A DNA stretch of 64,000 bases from Acorus gramineus (taxonomy: Eukaryota; Streptophyta; Magnoliopsida; Acorales; Acoraceae). Below the pieces are notes generated by a model. It did no database searches and was not told the DNA's origin. It saw only the letters and a list, made by a program, of their open reading frames with translations. The stretch lies in NCBI GenBank assembly GCA_030737835.1, contig CM060849.1, forward strand, positions 24,808,855-24,872,854, in the 5' to 3' direction. Shown piece after piece: positions 1 to 16,254 of this stretch (positions are counted from its first letter, which is position 1; every line of letters begins with the position of its first letter). The position numbers and the translations under genes were made by a program.

Positions 1-580
1 GAGAAACCTCTTCAAAACCCTTGCTGCAACCACCACCTCCCTCAACTCTCTTCGAAACCCTAGCCGCCACCACCACCAACAAAGCCCCCACCGTAGTCGA
101 TGAAGAGGCAAAATGCCCTCATCGTCGCACAGATCAGGGTCCCTATGTTCAGTTCAATCCCCTTCACCGTCGTGTAGGTCTGTCTGAGTTAGATGTTCTG
201 TTTGTCATGTGGTGGATGTGATTCTATGTATTTTCCCCATCAAATTGTTGATTATGCCATTCACCAACGAACCTGGAAATCAAATATGCTAATTAGGTCT
301 CATATTCTAGAAATTTTAAACCGACTTTGCCCCAAGTGGGCATTTAAATGAATGGAGCAGTGAGAGAAGTGACATAATGATTGCATATATTCAGAATGGA
401 ATATACTGCTTGTATGGGAAATTTTTAATCCCATACTCACCTACTACAATTTAAGTGCATCTGCTTGTATCATTTGTATTTGTGGATATTAATTTTTTTC
501 TTCTAAACAGAGCAAAAAAAAATGAATAAAAAAAATTTGGGTCCCCTATTTCTGATGTAAGCCTTTTCTTTTGTAGAAAC
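1..580. other. Leader-like stretch upstream of GRF fragment
   Basis: The first 220 bases are C-rich and CT-rich and carry two 'aaaccct(t/a)' words, resembling the 5' leader of a plant gene. An open frame at 21-221 (66 codons, proline- and threonine-rich start) matches no family I recognise, and the stretch from 230 on is AT-rich intron-like or spacer DNA ending in a pyrimidine-rich run before 581. It could be the first exon and intron of the gene whose zinc-finger fragment follows, but no clear splice donor fixes this. Confidence 0.2.
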
Positions 581-919
581 ATGCCACACATAGGATCATC
601 GAGTAAAGTTTATTCTTCGAGGAACAAAGCTAGTCAACTCTATTTCAAAAATAAACTTTGTACAAAATGTCAAAGTAAAGCAATAGTTAGGGTATCTGAA
701 TCAGAGAAAAAACTTGAAAAATTATATTACTCATGCAATGCCAAAAATTACAATTATTTTGAATGGATGCATGCAAGTAATTATGTGGGACATGATGATA
801 AGTTTGAAGAAACATCAAAACATTCAGTCACTAATTTAATTCAGTCTACCAATCCAACACCGCAAAGAATGGCCGTCGCAACAAAGTTATTGAAGACTCT
901 ACCATCACACCATTGCTAG
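581..919 (+). pseudogene. GRF-type zinc finger protein fragment
   Basis: The 112-codon frame resembles the plant GRF zinc finger (zf-GRF), a small zinc-binding module found in nucleic-acid enzymes and very often in transposon-associated plant proteins. Residues about 27-30 read CTKC, followed by a basic stretch, then YYSC and finally YFEWM, which matches the usual FF-W ending. The cysteine normally found just before the FF/YF pair is replaced by tyrosine, so one zinc ligand seems lost. The C-terminal third has no recognisable domain. Intact members usually continue with a coiled-coil or membrane segment, absent here. I read this as a decayed, probably TE-derived copy. An active short gene is possible but less likely. 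Confidence 0.4.
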
Positions 920-2248
920 CTGGAGGTCCAACACCAGCTCCTTCAATCCAAACAGCAACACTGTGTCCATGTGCCGCCTATTACAAGCACTATGATCTCC
1001 TTAATTGGGATTTATTTTTTTGTTGTTAGCTCGAATTGTAATTCTCATCTCCCTCATCCTCTTTCGGATGTAAGGATGAGACTTTGACATGTAAGAATTA
1101 TGTATTATGTATCTTTGACATGTAAGGATTATGTAACTCTTTATGTGTTTGTGTTTCATCAATATTTGTATCTTAGGATTTGTCGTTGTATAATGTTGTG
1201 TAAAAATAAAGTTGTGGGTGTGGGTGTTGGTTGGTTCAAGATGAAGGTAGGGACTTCCTTATTAAATGAGAATATAACCGAGACTTGCTCATTTTTTTTA
1301 AGGTGTTGCAACCCGAGTGGCACTGCTCTATTACTTTAAAATCTATTACTTAAAATAGGGGATTGTTTATCTTGTTTTGATGTATTTTGTGTATATCAAT
1401 CTTTGATACTTTTGTTCATATATTCCAGGAACAAGATTGTATTTTTGTGCATTCCATGGACAATATGTTTTTTTTGTTAATACTATACATTTGTATGTTC
1501 TAGAAACAAGATATATTTTTTGTTTATATGGATGTTCCACTGTAAACTTGTATGCATTCCCAGTTTCTGGCTTCTCTATTTGATAGAGATGTTTCACTAT
1601 GTAAACTTCTACATCAGAAGAGTCATTCAAAATACAATGAAAAATAAATATGCTTCTCCTCAACATTTTTTTTGATACCATAGCTGGGAAATATTTAATA
1701 GGTAAATTAAGGGTCTCCCTAACAAAATACATAAGCCCTATCAAGAAATGCCCAAGCAAATATATTAAACAGCACAACAAAATTGTAGACACTCAAAGAT
1801 TTAGTAGGTAAACTAAAACTTTAACGTTTAACAGTACAATAAAATTGTTCAGTATATATAACATTACACATCTAGCAAATAGAACCCTATGATGAACCCT
1901 TGAACACGCCGATCAAATCCACCAATGACAATCAGTAATATATGTTCCTCCATTCTTTAGAAAAATTTGACGCTTGACTCATTCGAGTAGGATAAAAAAA
2001 AGGGGATTCTTGTGCTTGGAGTAGTAGGGCATATATTAATGAAGATTTGGAAAAGTAAAAAAATATACGAAATGTACTTTCCATCCAAAAAAATAAAAAA
2101 TAAAAAACACCTGAAGCAATTGAGTCATTGAAATCATTCATTGACTCCCAATCATTGGTGCAAAGGGTTGAGGACTCTCAATTGCATTATGAGACGCACG
2201 TTGACTTTGAGAACTTTGACCTCATGATCTCTTCTCCAACACGCTGAT
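920..2248. other. AT-rich spacer, no gene seen
   Basis: No open frame here resembles a known protein. Frames at 1100-1339 and 1367-1792 are low-complexity and lack family motifs. The stretch probably holds the 3' flank of the GRF fragment and the 3' flank of the FAR1-related pseudogene that reads toward it from the other side. Confidence 0.4.
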
Positions 2249-4341
2249 TCATCTTTTTTTAGGCTTCCCTCCCACAACATTCTTTCCTCTTCTTTTAAAG
2301 CCTTTAGCAGCTTTGACATTCGAAGTGCTCTCCACCTCATCTTGCACGTCATCATCTTGACAATTTTGAGATGATTTAGTAAAATCTTCCTCAATCTCCT
2401 TCATTATCTCATTTGTGCGGCGTTTAAGTAAATCCGTTGAGTGGTGTGTTTCAGCTGCCTTGAATGCCACTTGAATGAGATCATGACTTAATTCTTGGAA
2501 ATGTCTTCCCAATTCAAAAATAGGTCTGTAATGAAGAAGAACACATAACATTACAATAAAACCCTACAATCAACCCATAACATTTTCAATAACATAATAA
2601 ACACGTATCAACATGAATTGAAGAAGAACAAACATCTGCACCACACCGAATTTTGCATCTCTTCAAGATATATTATGGTGGAAGCTCCTCGATGTTTCTG
2701 TGATCAAGAACTTTTAGAACATGGCAACACTAGATACCTATAAATTCAAATTTTTTACAGCTACAAGTGACCATCTCAATAGTTGAATCAAACAAAATGG
2801 TTCTTTCACTGCCTTGATCTCTGTGAACTTTGTACTCTATCATGTTCCACCTCCCCATGAATGTAGATAGAACAATTAAGATAATTTTCATATTATGCTT
2901 GAAACAACTCAAGGATCTCTAGCATGTAAACCTTTGCAGCACATGACACTATCAAAGTGTGATATAGAATTACCGTACAATATCCATCATCTTGAAATCA
3001 ACACTCAATTCATGTTCACGCCAATCATCTATAACCCTATCAAAATGTAGAAAGAAACGTAACGGATTATGCTTTGAGTTCAAGTAGCATCTCATAAGAG
3101 CATTGAAGCTTTTCATTACGTTGTGTACTTTTCATGTTTATGCAAAATGTCTCTCCCATACACTAGAGCACATTTCTCTTTTTCAACAAAAGTTTGTTAT
3201 AGCCATTTATTATCTTGAAGATTGTATTTTTTAAACATGTTATTTCAAGCATTTATGAACTTCTCCTTCGTCTCGCACCCAAAAATACAAGCATAAAAGG
3301 AACTTCTGAAACCTTCAATAACATAAAGATGTCCAAGATGCTTTGTTTCATTTTGGGTCAAGTGCCACACACATAACCGATTACGAGTCTCTTATAGAAC
3401 AATTGAAATAGCTTTGGCCATCTCCTCTGACTGATCTGTTATAACAGTCTTAGGACGTGTCCTAGATATTGCTTAAAGAAAAGTTTCAAACAACCAAATA
3501 AATGAGTCAGTCGTCTCATCATAAAGTAATGCACTACCAAAAATAATTGTCTGCCTATGATTATTTACTCCAATGAATGATGCAAATGGTCTTCCATGAT
3601 TATTTGTATGATAGATTTGTGTCGAAGCAAATTACATCACCATAATGTGCATAATCGACAATAGACCTAGCATTGGCCCAAAACACATTGGTTATTTATT
3701 CATCAGCATCAAGTTGTATTGAGTAAAAGAAAAAAAGATTTTGTTTTTGCTTATTCTTGAAATACTGAATAGAGCACCCACAATTCCATTTTCCATTCTT
3801 GTTTCCCTCTTGGTGCGGAGGTAAGATTTCACATCATTCAAAATGAAACCAAGATTCCTTCTACCATCAACTTATTCACTCATTAAATCCATAACTGTCT
3901 TTGATGCTAATCCTGAAACATCTATGATATCAACCTGAGCAGCTTGAACCTTTTCTATTTTTTTACGTGACCTCAAATTGTGGCGCAAAGGGGTCAACAC
4001 AAGATCATGATTGTACTTTTCTTCAAATTTGGTAACATGATAAGCACCATAAGGCTGATAAGTGATAAGCATATGTGCCTCACATCCTATCTTGTATCGG
4101 CTTGTGGCTGTAAGACTTTTCGCTTATTGACCCCTTTCCTCCCTTCTTTAGAACAATATAATTTTCGCTTTCGCACCATGCCGTTGGACTTGGATGCATC
4201 ACTTCTTCGGATGCTAAATCCAATTGATCTTGGATATGCGTTGTAGAATTGATAAACACTATCTTCAGAATCAAATGTCATACCAACTTCAGACATACCA
4301 TTATTATTACATTCATCAACAAACTCAGTATCTCCTTCCAT
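2249..4341 (-). pseudogene. FAR1-related sequence (FRS) / MULE-type transposase pseudogene
   Basis: FAR1/FHY3-related proteins are plant transcription factors domesticated from Mutator-like transposases. Three family blocks occur in order on the minus strand. The FAR1 DNA-binding domain begins near 4341 with VGMTFDSEDSVYQFYNAY and SIRRS, and continues at 4072-3872 with HMLITYQPYGAYHVTKFEE and the LRSRKKI segment. A MULE transposase core at about 3730-3260 has the recognisable words [29 protein letters not shown] and HLYVIEGF. A SWIM zinc finger at about 2830-2640 reads CSCKKFEF, then a stop, then CCHVLKVLDHRNIEELP. A basic C-terminal tail ends near 2249. The blocks lie in different frames: there is a one-base slip near 4090 and several in-frame stops across the transposase and SWIM parts. 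It therefore cannot encode a full protein and is an old inactivated copy. Confidence 0.85.
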
Positions 4342-4486
4342 ATTAATACAATGTTCATCTTCAAGAAAAAGACATAATTAGAATTTAAATATACATTTGC
4401 ATTCAATTAACACACACAATATAAAATTCAATATTCATAAAGGGGATTTATCCATACAAAAAATCACTGGATTATCTTGAAAAGAG

Positions 4487-4571
4487 AAAACCCATATTAG
4501 ATCTCCAAACCTATATCATATCTACAAGCCCATATCAGATCTACAGACTCGTATCAGATCTACAAGCACAT
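4487..4571. repeat. About 20-bp tandem repeat (4 copies)
   Basis: A short word of the form 'cccatatcagatctacaag' is repeated about four times with a few changes, in the presumed upstream region of the FRS pseudogene. Confidence 0.6.
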
Positions 4572-5032
4572 AGAAATCACAAAAAAAAATCCAAAAATAA
4601 AAACCAACACTCAAACAAAAAAAAGAATAAATATATGATCGTTTTAAAGATCCAGTAAAAAAAAAAATCAAAGATCAAGCTCACCGGAGGGTTGAGTCGT
4701 GGGTCGGCGCCAGTGCAACGGCGAGGGTTCAGGGGGAGCGGATGTGGCTTCAATGAGATGATGATCCGGAAGATTATGCATTTGTGTCTATTTTTGCTCT
4801 CTAAATTTTTTATGAATGAGACAATAAAAAGGTGATGTCGATTATAAAGACTGATCACGTAAGATCACGTGTTAAAAAACCAATGAATGGCGTGAGTGTG
4901 TGGAGGGTCTTCCGTGAGTTACATCACGTGTTCGTTCTCACGTGCTCTCCGAGTACAGGTGTCGGCTTTTGATTAGTGTATGCTGAGCCTCTATGTGGCT
5001 CAAACACAGAGGTTCCGAGAACTCATCACTGG

Positions 5033-5167
5033 GGCCCAACTTTACAAATCCACATAGCCAGCCGAAATGCATCCAAACAGTCTCTGCATCAGTGTTAACT
5101 CGGTCATGTTTATCTTATCTTATCCAAGGGCATTTTCGTCACACAAATGTGCGGCACAAAACCCTAA
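5033..5167 (+). promoter_or_regulatory. Site II plus telo-box promoter of the eL40 gene
   Basis: A GGCCCA word at 5033-5038 (TGGGCC on the other strand, a site II element) lies about 120 bases upstream of an AAACCCTAA telo-box at 5159-5167. The eL40 start codon follows about 90 bases later. This combination is well known from promoters of plant ribosomal-protein and other growth-linked genes, where TCP factors and telo-box binding proteins act. The words are visible in the sequence; their function here is inferred. Confidence 0.55.
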
Positions 5168-5213
5168 TCGAATTTCCACTCTAAAGCGCTCACATTTCGA
5201 CCCAAAAACATTG

Positions 5214-9027
<3,814 letters not shown>

Positions 9028-10110
9028 ATCTTACCTTTCTCAAAAACCAGAACTTCATGTAATTTCTGTCTGGGTACATTTTGGACTATAAAACCTTTAG
9101 TGCTGATGCTCTCTTTTTGCCTTTCTGAAATTTTTCTTAGAACAATTTGGGACGCCTTATAAGCGCATCTTGTTTAGACCATTTTCCATTATGGATGTGA
9201 TTGAATCATTTGGTTTAAGTAGAATCTAGTGGAACTTCATTCTGATACTCAGCTTATTTGCTTTGCCCTTGATTGGTAAAGAAATTGTGGCATTTAGCAT
9301 CAATTTTCATTGTCTTTAATTTGCATGAAAATTCATGAAAATTGTACCTGAGTCTCAGGCCTATTCAGTGCGCATCTCTTTTGAATTCATTTTTGGCTCC
9401 TCATCTCCCATGCCTTCAGCTCAAATACATCACACAATAAACTATTCAGCCCCCATTTGGTAGAAAAACAGATGTGGTATTAGGTGAATGAGCCCATAAA
9501 AACTTGTTTGTGTGGAAGGAATACGTAAGTATAGCCATGTTAAGAATGAATTATGTTATTTCATTCAATTTATTTTATTGTAAATGTTTTCATGTCAAAT
9601 AATATGTTATCACCTTTTATAAATTAAAGGGTCATATGGGAGTGTTTTTTTTTTATTATAAATTTTTATCAGTATTTTATTCACTTCTTATCAATGATAT
9701 TCATGGTTAACTAAAAACACAACTTTTTATCAATGATATTCACTTTTCATCAATGTGAGTATTTTATCACTTTTTATCAGTATTTTATTCACTTTTTTAT
9801 TAATGATATTCATGGTACAGTTATTCCTCAATAGTTTATATCCCTATTCAAACAAGGACTAAATGTTTTTTAGTCATCTTGATCTCAAAATACAAGCACT
9901 TCACATCAGTGTGAAAATTTACCTCATCTTTAGTTAGCAATGTTATCATGATTGTCTGCCCCAAAATGAAACACCGAATTCTTTTGCTTTCATTAACCAT
10001 GCGCATATTGTAAATTGAAACACTGAAATTTTTTTATGTTTGATGAAAAGTGTATATAGTTTCATGTTAAATTGAATAGACTTATTTCTAATAAATGTAA
10101 AATATATATA
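9028..10110. other. 3' flank of eL40 and spacer
   Basis: After the eL40 stop comes an AT-rich stretch holding the expected 3' untranslated region. From about 9445 the sequence has the look of a degraded DNA transposon: an opening 'cagcccccatttgg' and several copies of 'tatttatcacttttatca'-like words between 9660 and 9810. No coding frame is credible. Confidence 0.35.
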
Positions 10111-10253
10111 TGAGAAAAATCTATATAATCCCTTGTAATCTGGATTTAATTCATATAACCCCCTGTAATCATCCCATTATATCCATAAATTAATGGGGCA
10201 GGGGGTTATATGGATTTATGGCAGATTACAAGGGGTTATATGGATTTTTCTCA
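10111..10253. mobile_element. Small fold-back element (MITE-like)
   Basis: The stretch opens with 'tgagaaaaatctatataatc' and closes with the near complement 'ggttatatggatttttctca'. The inverted match runs about 60 bases on each side ('cccttgtaatct' against 'agattacaagggg', 'cccctgtaatc' against 'gggg..ggggtt'), leaving almost no unique centre. It has the structure of a non-autonomous fold-back transposon. The AT-rich flanks do not give a clear target-site duplication. Confidence 0.75.
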
Positions 10254-10343
10254 TTTTTTTTTATTTTCTTTATATGTGGTTTAAAAATTGGACTGTTTAA
10301 ATTTATTTTTGAATTTTTTTCAAAATACTACGCATCTTTAATT

Positions 10344-13300
10344 TTAATAAAAGAAAAAAAAATTATTCAAATCATAAACACATACAAGATCACCCACCAA
10401 AGAAAAAGAATGGTCAGTATCCTCCTCCGCCAAGTGACATAAGGTACAAATCATGTCCGCGCCTGGTGCCCAATGAGCCACTAAAGATCTCGTGGGAACC
10501 TTTTTCAAGTACACCGTCCATAGAAACACTTTGACCATAATTGGAATATTTCCACCCCAAATCTCTTTATGTTGCCCTGCTGTAGCCTGGACCACCAAAT
10601 GCTCCCTTTGTAACCATCCATTATAGCTCTTGATATAAAAACCCGCAACCCTCGCGGGACACCACACTGGCCTATTTGCGCCCTACTGGAGCAGCCCCAT
10701 CGGCTGAAGCAATTCTAGCAGTGACGGGTACCGTCCACCTCCGTGACATTAATATTCCACCGAACTTGTACCTCCCAAAACCCCTAGTTCCCTCGCCTCC
10801 TCCAGAACTGATTCACTGAACCGCCTTGTGCACTGGTGATCAAATAAATGGATGGAAATCAATCCTACAAAGTGGAGTCGCCTATCCACACATCCTCCCA
10901 AAAGCTCACCGACTGACCATCTCCCACCTCCTAATGCACCGCTTGGGAAAATTCCGCCTGCCTGTTCAATAAATCCCACCACATCTTCGACATTCTATGA
11001 GACACCCTTGGAAACCGATCCACCAAATACCTCCTAATTCCATAGCTCTTTTGAACCACCTCACACCACATCAGGTTTGGGTTAATAATAAGCCACCTCC
11101 ACAAACATTTATTCAGAAGCGCTTTGTTTTAGCTCCAGCACCCCGGTGCTACCAAAGGCTTTGTTGGAGCAGACAATCTCCCATTTAACTTGATGAACCT
11201 GCTGGCGAGCTTCCTTCACCCCACTCCAGAAGAACCGCCGCCTAATGTCCCCAAAACCCCTTTTGGAATTAGGAAATGAGACAAGAAAAAAGTTGGGAGG
11301 TTCAACAAGATAGCCTGTATGAGTGACAAATGGGCCCCCATGCTCAAGAACTTGCCCTTCCAACCATCAAGCCATTTAACAAACCTTTCCACTAGAGGAC
11401 CCAGTCAGACCTATGAAGGCACCCCATATGAAGTGGCAACCCCACATGCCGGGAAGGGAATGACTTCACCTCACAGGAAAGGATCTAGGCAAGCCTAGCC
11501 AAAGTAGACCATTCCACATTAATCCCCAGAATTGCGCTCTTCCTTAAATTTATTTGAAGCCCTGACATCAACTCAAAGCAACGACACACAAACTTCACCC
11601 CCTTCACTGCATCATCCTCTGGCACACTCAATGGTATCATCCGCGTACTAGACGTGAGAGACATTAGATCCCCCTTCCCTACACTACAACCCCTCCACCA
11701 CCCATCCTCCCTAGTCATCTTCATCATCCTACTAAAAGCATTTGCAACAAAGATGAAAAAAAGTGGAGAGAGTAGATCACCTTGATGAAGACCTTTGTGT
11801 ATATGAAAGTAACCATGTGGCTTGCCGTTCATAAGCACCGAAGCCTTTGCCATTGCGATGCATGCCTTAACCATCCACAGCCAATTATATTTAAACCCAT
11901 GGCAACTTAAAAGATCAAGTAATAAGTCCCAATTCACATTGTTGCATGCCTTGGTGAAATCTGACTTGATCACCACTCCTGGCTTCCTTGCTCTATGAAC
12001 CACAGAGATGCATTCTTGAACCACCATAAATCCGTCCTGAAGGAGATGCCCCAAAATGAAGGCCGATTGATTCTCATCAACCAAGAAACCAATGACCTCC
12101 TTCAATTGATTAGCCAAGACCTTGGTGATAATTCTAAAGCATCCATTGAGAAGACAAATTGGCCTAAAGTCGTCAAACTCAACCACCCCATTGCATTTGG
12201 GAATAAGGACCAAGAACGTGGAATTCATGCATCCAATCCCACTAGAATTATGGAAAAACTCAGCAAAATCCCCAAGATAATCCTTCTTCACCACCCCAAA
12301 ATTCTTGAAAAGATCTTGGAAAAACCAAAACCCCAAACCGGTCTAGACCTGGTGCTTTGTCCACTGCAGTCCCAAAAACAGCTGCCTTAATCTCCTCCTC
12401 TTGGAACGGCCCCTCAAGTTTTAAAAGACACTCATCCGATAAAAGACCGAGATCCTTATCAAATCAAAGGGGACGCCAGCCCCTTGGATGGCAGAAAGTA
12501 TTGGAAAAGTGACCCACCAAGGCCCGCGCAATTTCTTGCTCATTCTCCAAAACCTGCCCCTCCATCTGAAGCATGCGTATGTGGTTCATCCTTCTTCAAG
12601 CACTTGCCACCTTATGAAAAAATTTAAAATTATTCTCCCTCTTTCAACCACACTTCTCGCGACCTCTGTCTCCAAGCCGACTCTTCCATCTTGGAAATCA
12701 CCAACCATTCCTCCTTCAGCTCCCGCCACTTAGCTCTATCCTCCTCCGATAGGTAACCGGCCTCTTTCCACCTTTCAAACAAGAAGATCTAAGCAGACAC
12801 TCTGTTTTTGCTCCTTCTTTCTGTGCACCCTCTTCTTGTTCCACCCCTTCAGCAGCAACTTGAGTCGTTTCAGCTTGTATACCACCTTCCTCGCCCCCAA
12901 GAGACGAGAGGAATCAAGACCCCAATTTTGTTCCACCATCCCCCTAAACCCAAGACAAAGCAACAACCAATTCCCGAACTGAAATATGGGTTGCCTGCAG
13001 TCCCTCACCCTGCCTTCTAAAACCAGAGAAGTATGATCCGACAGAAATCAAGGCTGACCCCTGAGCAAGCAAAGAGGGAAGGCCCCTTCCCACTTCGGGT
13101 CAATGAAGACCCAGTCCAACCTTGCTAGAGCCGAAGAGTCCCGCAAACTACTCTAAGTAAAACATTGGCATGCAAGGGGCAGATCCAGCTGACCTTCCAC
13201 AATCCAAGAAGAAAAAGAAGCCATTGTCAGAGAAATCAAACCCTTGATTGCAATCCTCCACGAACCGGGTAACATTGAAGTACCCAAGAACACACCACGG

Positions 13301-13743
13301 CAAGTCCCAATCACATTTGACCAGACTAAGCTCCTCCCACAAGCCCTAACGTGCCGCATCATCATTCAGACCGTAAACAACTGAACATATCCACCTCCAC
13401 TGCAATTCCATATCTTCAAACAAAACCGGAAAGAGAGAAAGCACCCCACCTCTCCTCCACCATCTCCAAAACCCTCCAATCCCAAACCACCAATATACTT
13501 CCCGAAGCCCCCACAACTGGATTGAAAGCAGATCCCCCCAATAGCCCTAATATCTGCCTGGGAGAAACCCTGCATCTTCGTTTCATGCAAACAGCACAAA
13601 AAAATCTTCTCCACTCCTATAATCTCCCTAATCGCCGCCTTCTTCCTAGGATAATTGAGACTTCGCACATTCCAGCAAAGAGTGTTCGACATTAAACAAC
13701 AATTTAAACTCCCCAACCTAAAACAAAAATCATTATTAATCAC
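10344..13743 (-). mobile_element. Degenerate L1-type non-LTR retrotransposon (LINE), ORF2 remnant
   Basis: Reading on the minus strand, 13743-13366 gives the start of an endonuclease domain (LCWNVRSLNYPRKKAAIREI). At 13342-13148 there is a segment whose catalytic GDFN motif reads GYFN. Next, 12336-11485 carries a reverse transcriptase: LIPKCNGVVEFDDFRPICLL, ENQSAFI, KSDFTKACNNVNW and GLHQGDLLSPLFFIF. At 10667-10344 lies the zinc-binding region that follows reverse transcriptase in plant LINEs (IWGGNIPIMVKVFLWTVYLK, CTLCHLAEEDTDHSF). The YADD catalytic box is still readable near 11655-11640, but it is out of frame with the rest and preceded by a stop. ORF1 is missing and there are many frame slips, so the copy is 5'-truncated and dead. 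The 3' poly(A) and target-site duplication are not resolved. Confidence 0.9.
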
Positions 13744-14569
13744 ATCTTCACCATTTTTCTTTATTTTTTCAACCTGAACCCAAACAATGAATGAAAATAT
13801 GAGTTTTATGCTTCCAAACGAGAATAACCAAAATAGGGGTGTTGTATCACTTAGGTTATTTTTATAGTATAAAATACAGTCCTATATCTATGCATGAGTG
13901 TGAATGATTGTAATGGTTTTTTTGCATTGGGCCCCTCAAAAAAACTTTATTGTTAATATATCCTTTTTTAAAGTCTCTTTCCACCCACAAAAAGGTTTAA
14001 ATTTTGCATGGATACCTTTCGTGGGATATTTTACACAATTTTTTTTTTTTTAAGATTTACAGGAATGCATTTCAAAATGGCTTTCATGCACAATTTAAAC
14101 CATTTTGAGTTTTGAGGGTTATACATGCAAAAACCCTAATTCAAGGAGTGTTTAAAATTCAAAAATTTTATGTGCAATCCCATTTGCATCCAGTTAACAT
14201 GCATACATTTGATTATTTTTGAAATATATGCCTATATAATAAAGTATATTCATCTTTTATAGAAATGAAGTATATACTCATGAAATAAATGCATATATTT
14301 TATTTATATTTTCTATAATAATGTAGCATGTATTGCATTAACTGATTTTATATATTATATTAGACATGACAAGTGCAATTTGGGTTGCAAGAAAGACTAA
14401 GTGTATTAGCGCTCATTGAGATTTGGAGTCACAGGTCTTTCTTAAAAAAAAAATTATGAAAAGTTTTGTTTTCATAGAAATATTGGTATATGGTTTTGAG
14501 AGGTTGAAAAATCACAAATTTAAAAATTTTAGTGATTATTTATTTATTTATTTTTGTGGGGGTTGAAAT
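13744..14569. other. AT-rich spacer, no gene seen
   Basis: Upstream (5') flank of the LINE remnant. It contains only AT-rich sequence and short frames without motifs. I see no ORF1 of the LINE here. Confidence 0.4.
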
Positions 14570-15250
14570 CAGGTCCTCCCCTCCTGGGCCAGATCTTCGC
14601 AGATCCGGGCTTTGGTTATAGGTTCAAGACGATATTGATGCTAACTCCTCTTCACGATGATCCACAGCAAGCCTCTTATACCCGTCGTCTTCCTCTTTCC
14701 CCGGCCTTCGAGTACCTGAAACTCACACCAGTGTGGTGCCTGCTAACGCTCCTCTGACGCTCAAGTCAGTCACCTCTTCATGAGAAGAAGAACTTAGAAT
14801 TCTTAAGTGTAAGTTGGGAAGAGAGAGAGTGCTTGCATACCTTAAAAGGGAGATGAAATCCCCCTTTTATACTAGAGAAGGGGCGTGCCGAGCTTAGCCT
14901 AATGGGGTGACCGTATCATGAGATGGAATCTCTATGTAGCCCTTGGATATGCGGACATGTGTCACCTAGGGATTACCATTCCGTAACCGATTTTCTAGCA
15001 TATGATCATTTTCCTGTGTTTGGGAATATTCCCTTTGGTTAACCGTTGTTTCGCAGGGGCAGATGTATTGCAGACCTGCATTTTAATTCGGGTATTATAG
15101 TTTAGACAGTTTGTACTTCAGGTTGGGCATCTTGTATTTTGCCGTCTTGACTCAACCGGGCAATGTTAAGTGCCCGACTCGACCTGGTCGGGCAAATGAC
15201 GGGGAAGATGGGCCCTTTTAACCAGTAGGGGAATTTGGGCCCATGGACTT
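14570..15250. mobile_element. Fragment of a dispersed, probably LTR-type repeat
   Basis: Between 14601 and 14755 the words 'agatccgggctttg' and 'actcacaccagtgtggtg..tgctaacgctcctct' match a second copy in this window at 39728-39875, with comparable spacing. The sequence continues with 'gagagagtgcttgcatacctt' and '..cccccttttatactagag'. This pattern is one I associate with recurrent non-coding plant retrotransposon-like repeats, though I cannot name the family. The GC content is higher than the flanks. No coding capacity is visible, and the borders are approximate. Confidence 0.5.
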
Positions 15251-16230
15251 TCTCAACCTGGATTTCCTTTTAATTATCATGGGCTAATCCACATTTAATT
15301 ATCGTACTTATGCAATCTTATTTCTTATTCCATTTTGTGATAAATTCAATCTCCTACAATTTTAATTTTTAATCATTGTTATATTAAGTTTCTCATATTT
15401 TTTGAAGTGAGGTTTAAATTCTTTTTCCAAAATATAACCTTAAAGGATATCATTTTTAAAATTTTTGAAGCTTTTTTTTTTGTTCTATTCGTTGGGATGA
15501 AAATAATGATATTTCAATTTTTTTTTTTTCGAAATCTTCTATAAATCATTCCATATCATATTTTTTTGTTCTAAACCTTTAATCTAAATCGTCATTACTT
15601 TATATATTTAATTGTTTTAATTTTGTCATATGTAATCATATATGTATAATTATTCCTTTTATCTTCCTCTATCTCTTGACCCTCAAGCCCCCCTGCTCTA
15701 ATTCGTGGCTCCGCCCTTATAACATTGTAGTCTAGTGAAGCATAAGCATCATTAGACAAGATATATATCTCGTTAATATTTTTTTATATTTATTAAAAAT
15801 GAGTTCATTCCATTCGAAATAGAGCGACATATATTTTTCATGTGCACTATTAAAAAAACAGTGTGGTTTGCAATTTGGCCTGTAAAATAGGACTAAGTTT
15901 AACATTTTCTCAAAAAAAAATTGTAATCAAACAAGAATAACAAAGGGTAATTAATCAAACAAAAAAGACACTTATTTTGAATAGATTGTTATATTCTTGT
16001 ATAGATACGAGTGATGAATAGTGCTACTATGTTTCCATATGGATATGTGTGAATGGTTTCCATATGAACACCATGAACTACTTAAAAAGAGCTTTGCTCC
16101 ACTCGTCTGTTTTACAATTATAAATGCAGTTTCATATGACTTGTTGGTCCTCTCCATTCATCATAGCAAATTATATATCTTATTGAAAAAATTTCATATT
16201 TTCTATAAATGATACTATTTTTTTTTTTTT
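15251..16230. other. AT-rich spacer, no gene seen
   Basis: Long T and A runs with short meaningless open frames. No promoter, RNA gene or domain is recognisable. Confidence 0.4.
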
Positions 16231-16254
16231 GGCTTTTTTTTTATTTTTTAATGC

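Noticed and set aside
11995..13695. Several long plus-strand frames (11995-12390, 12488-12733, 13351-13695)
   Set aside because: They are antisense shadows of the minus-strand LINE, whose translation shows clear endonuclease and reverse transcriptase motifs.
14554..14757. 67-codon open frame with a protein-like composition
   Set aside because: It overlaps a dispersed repeat fragment with a second copy at 39690 in which the frame is not preserved.
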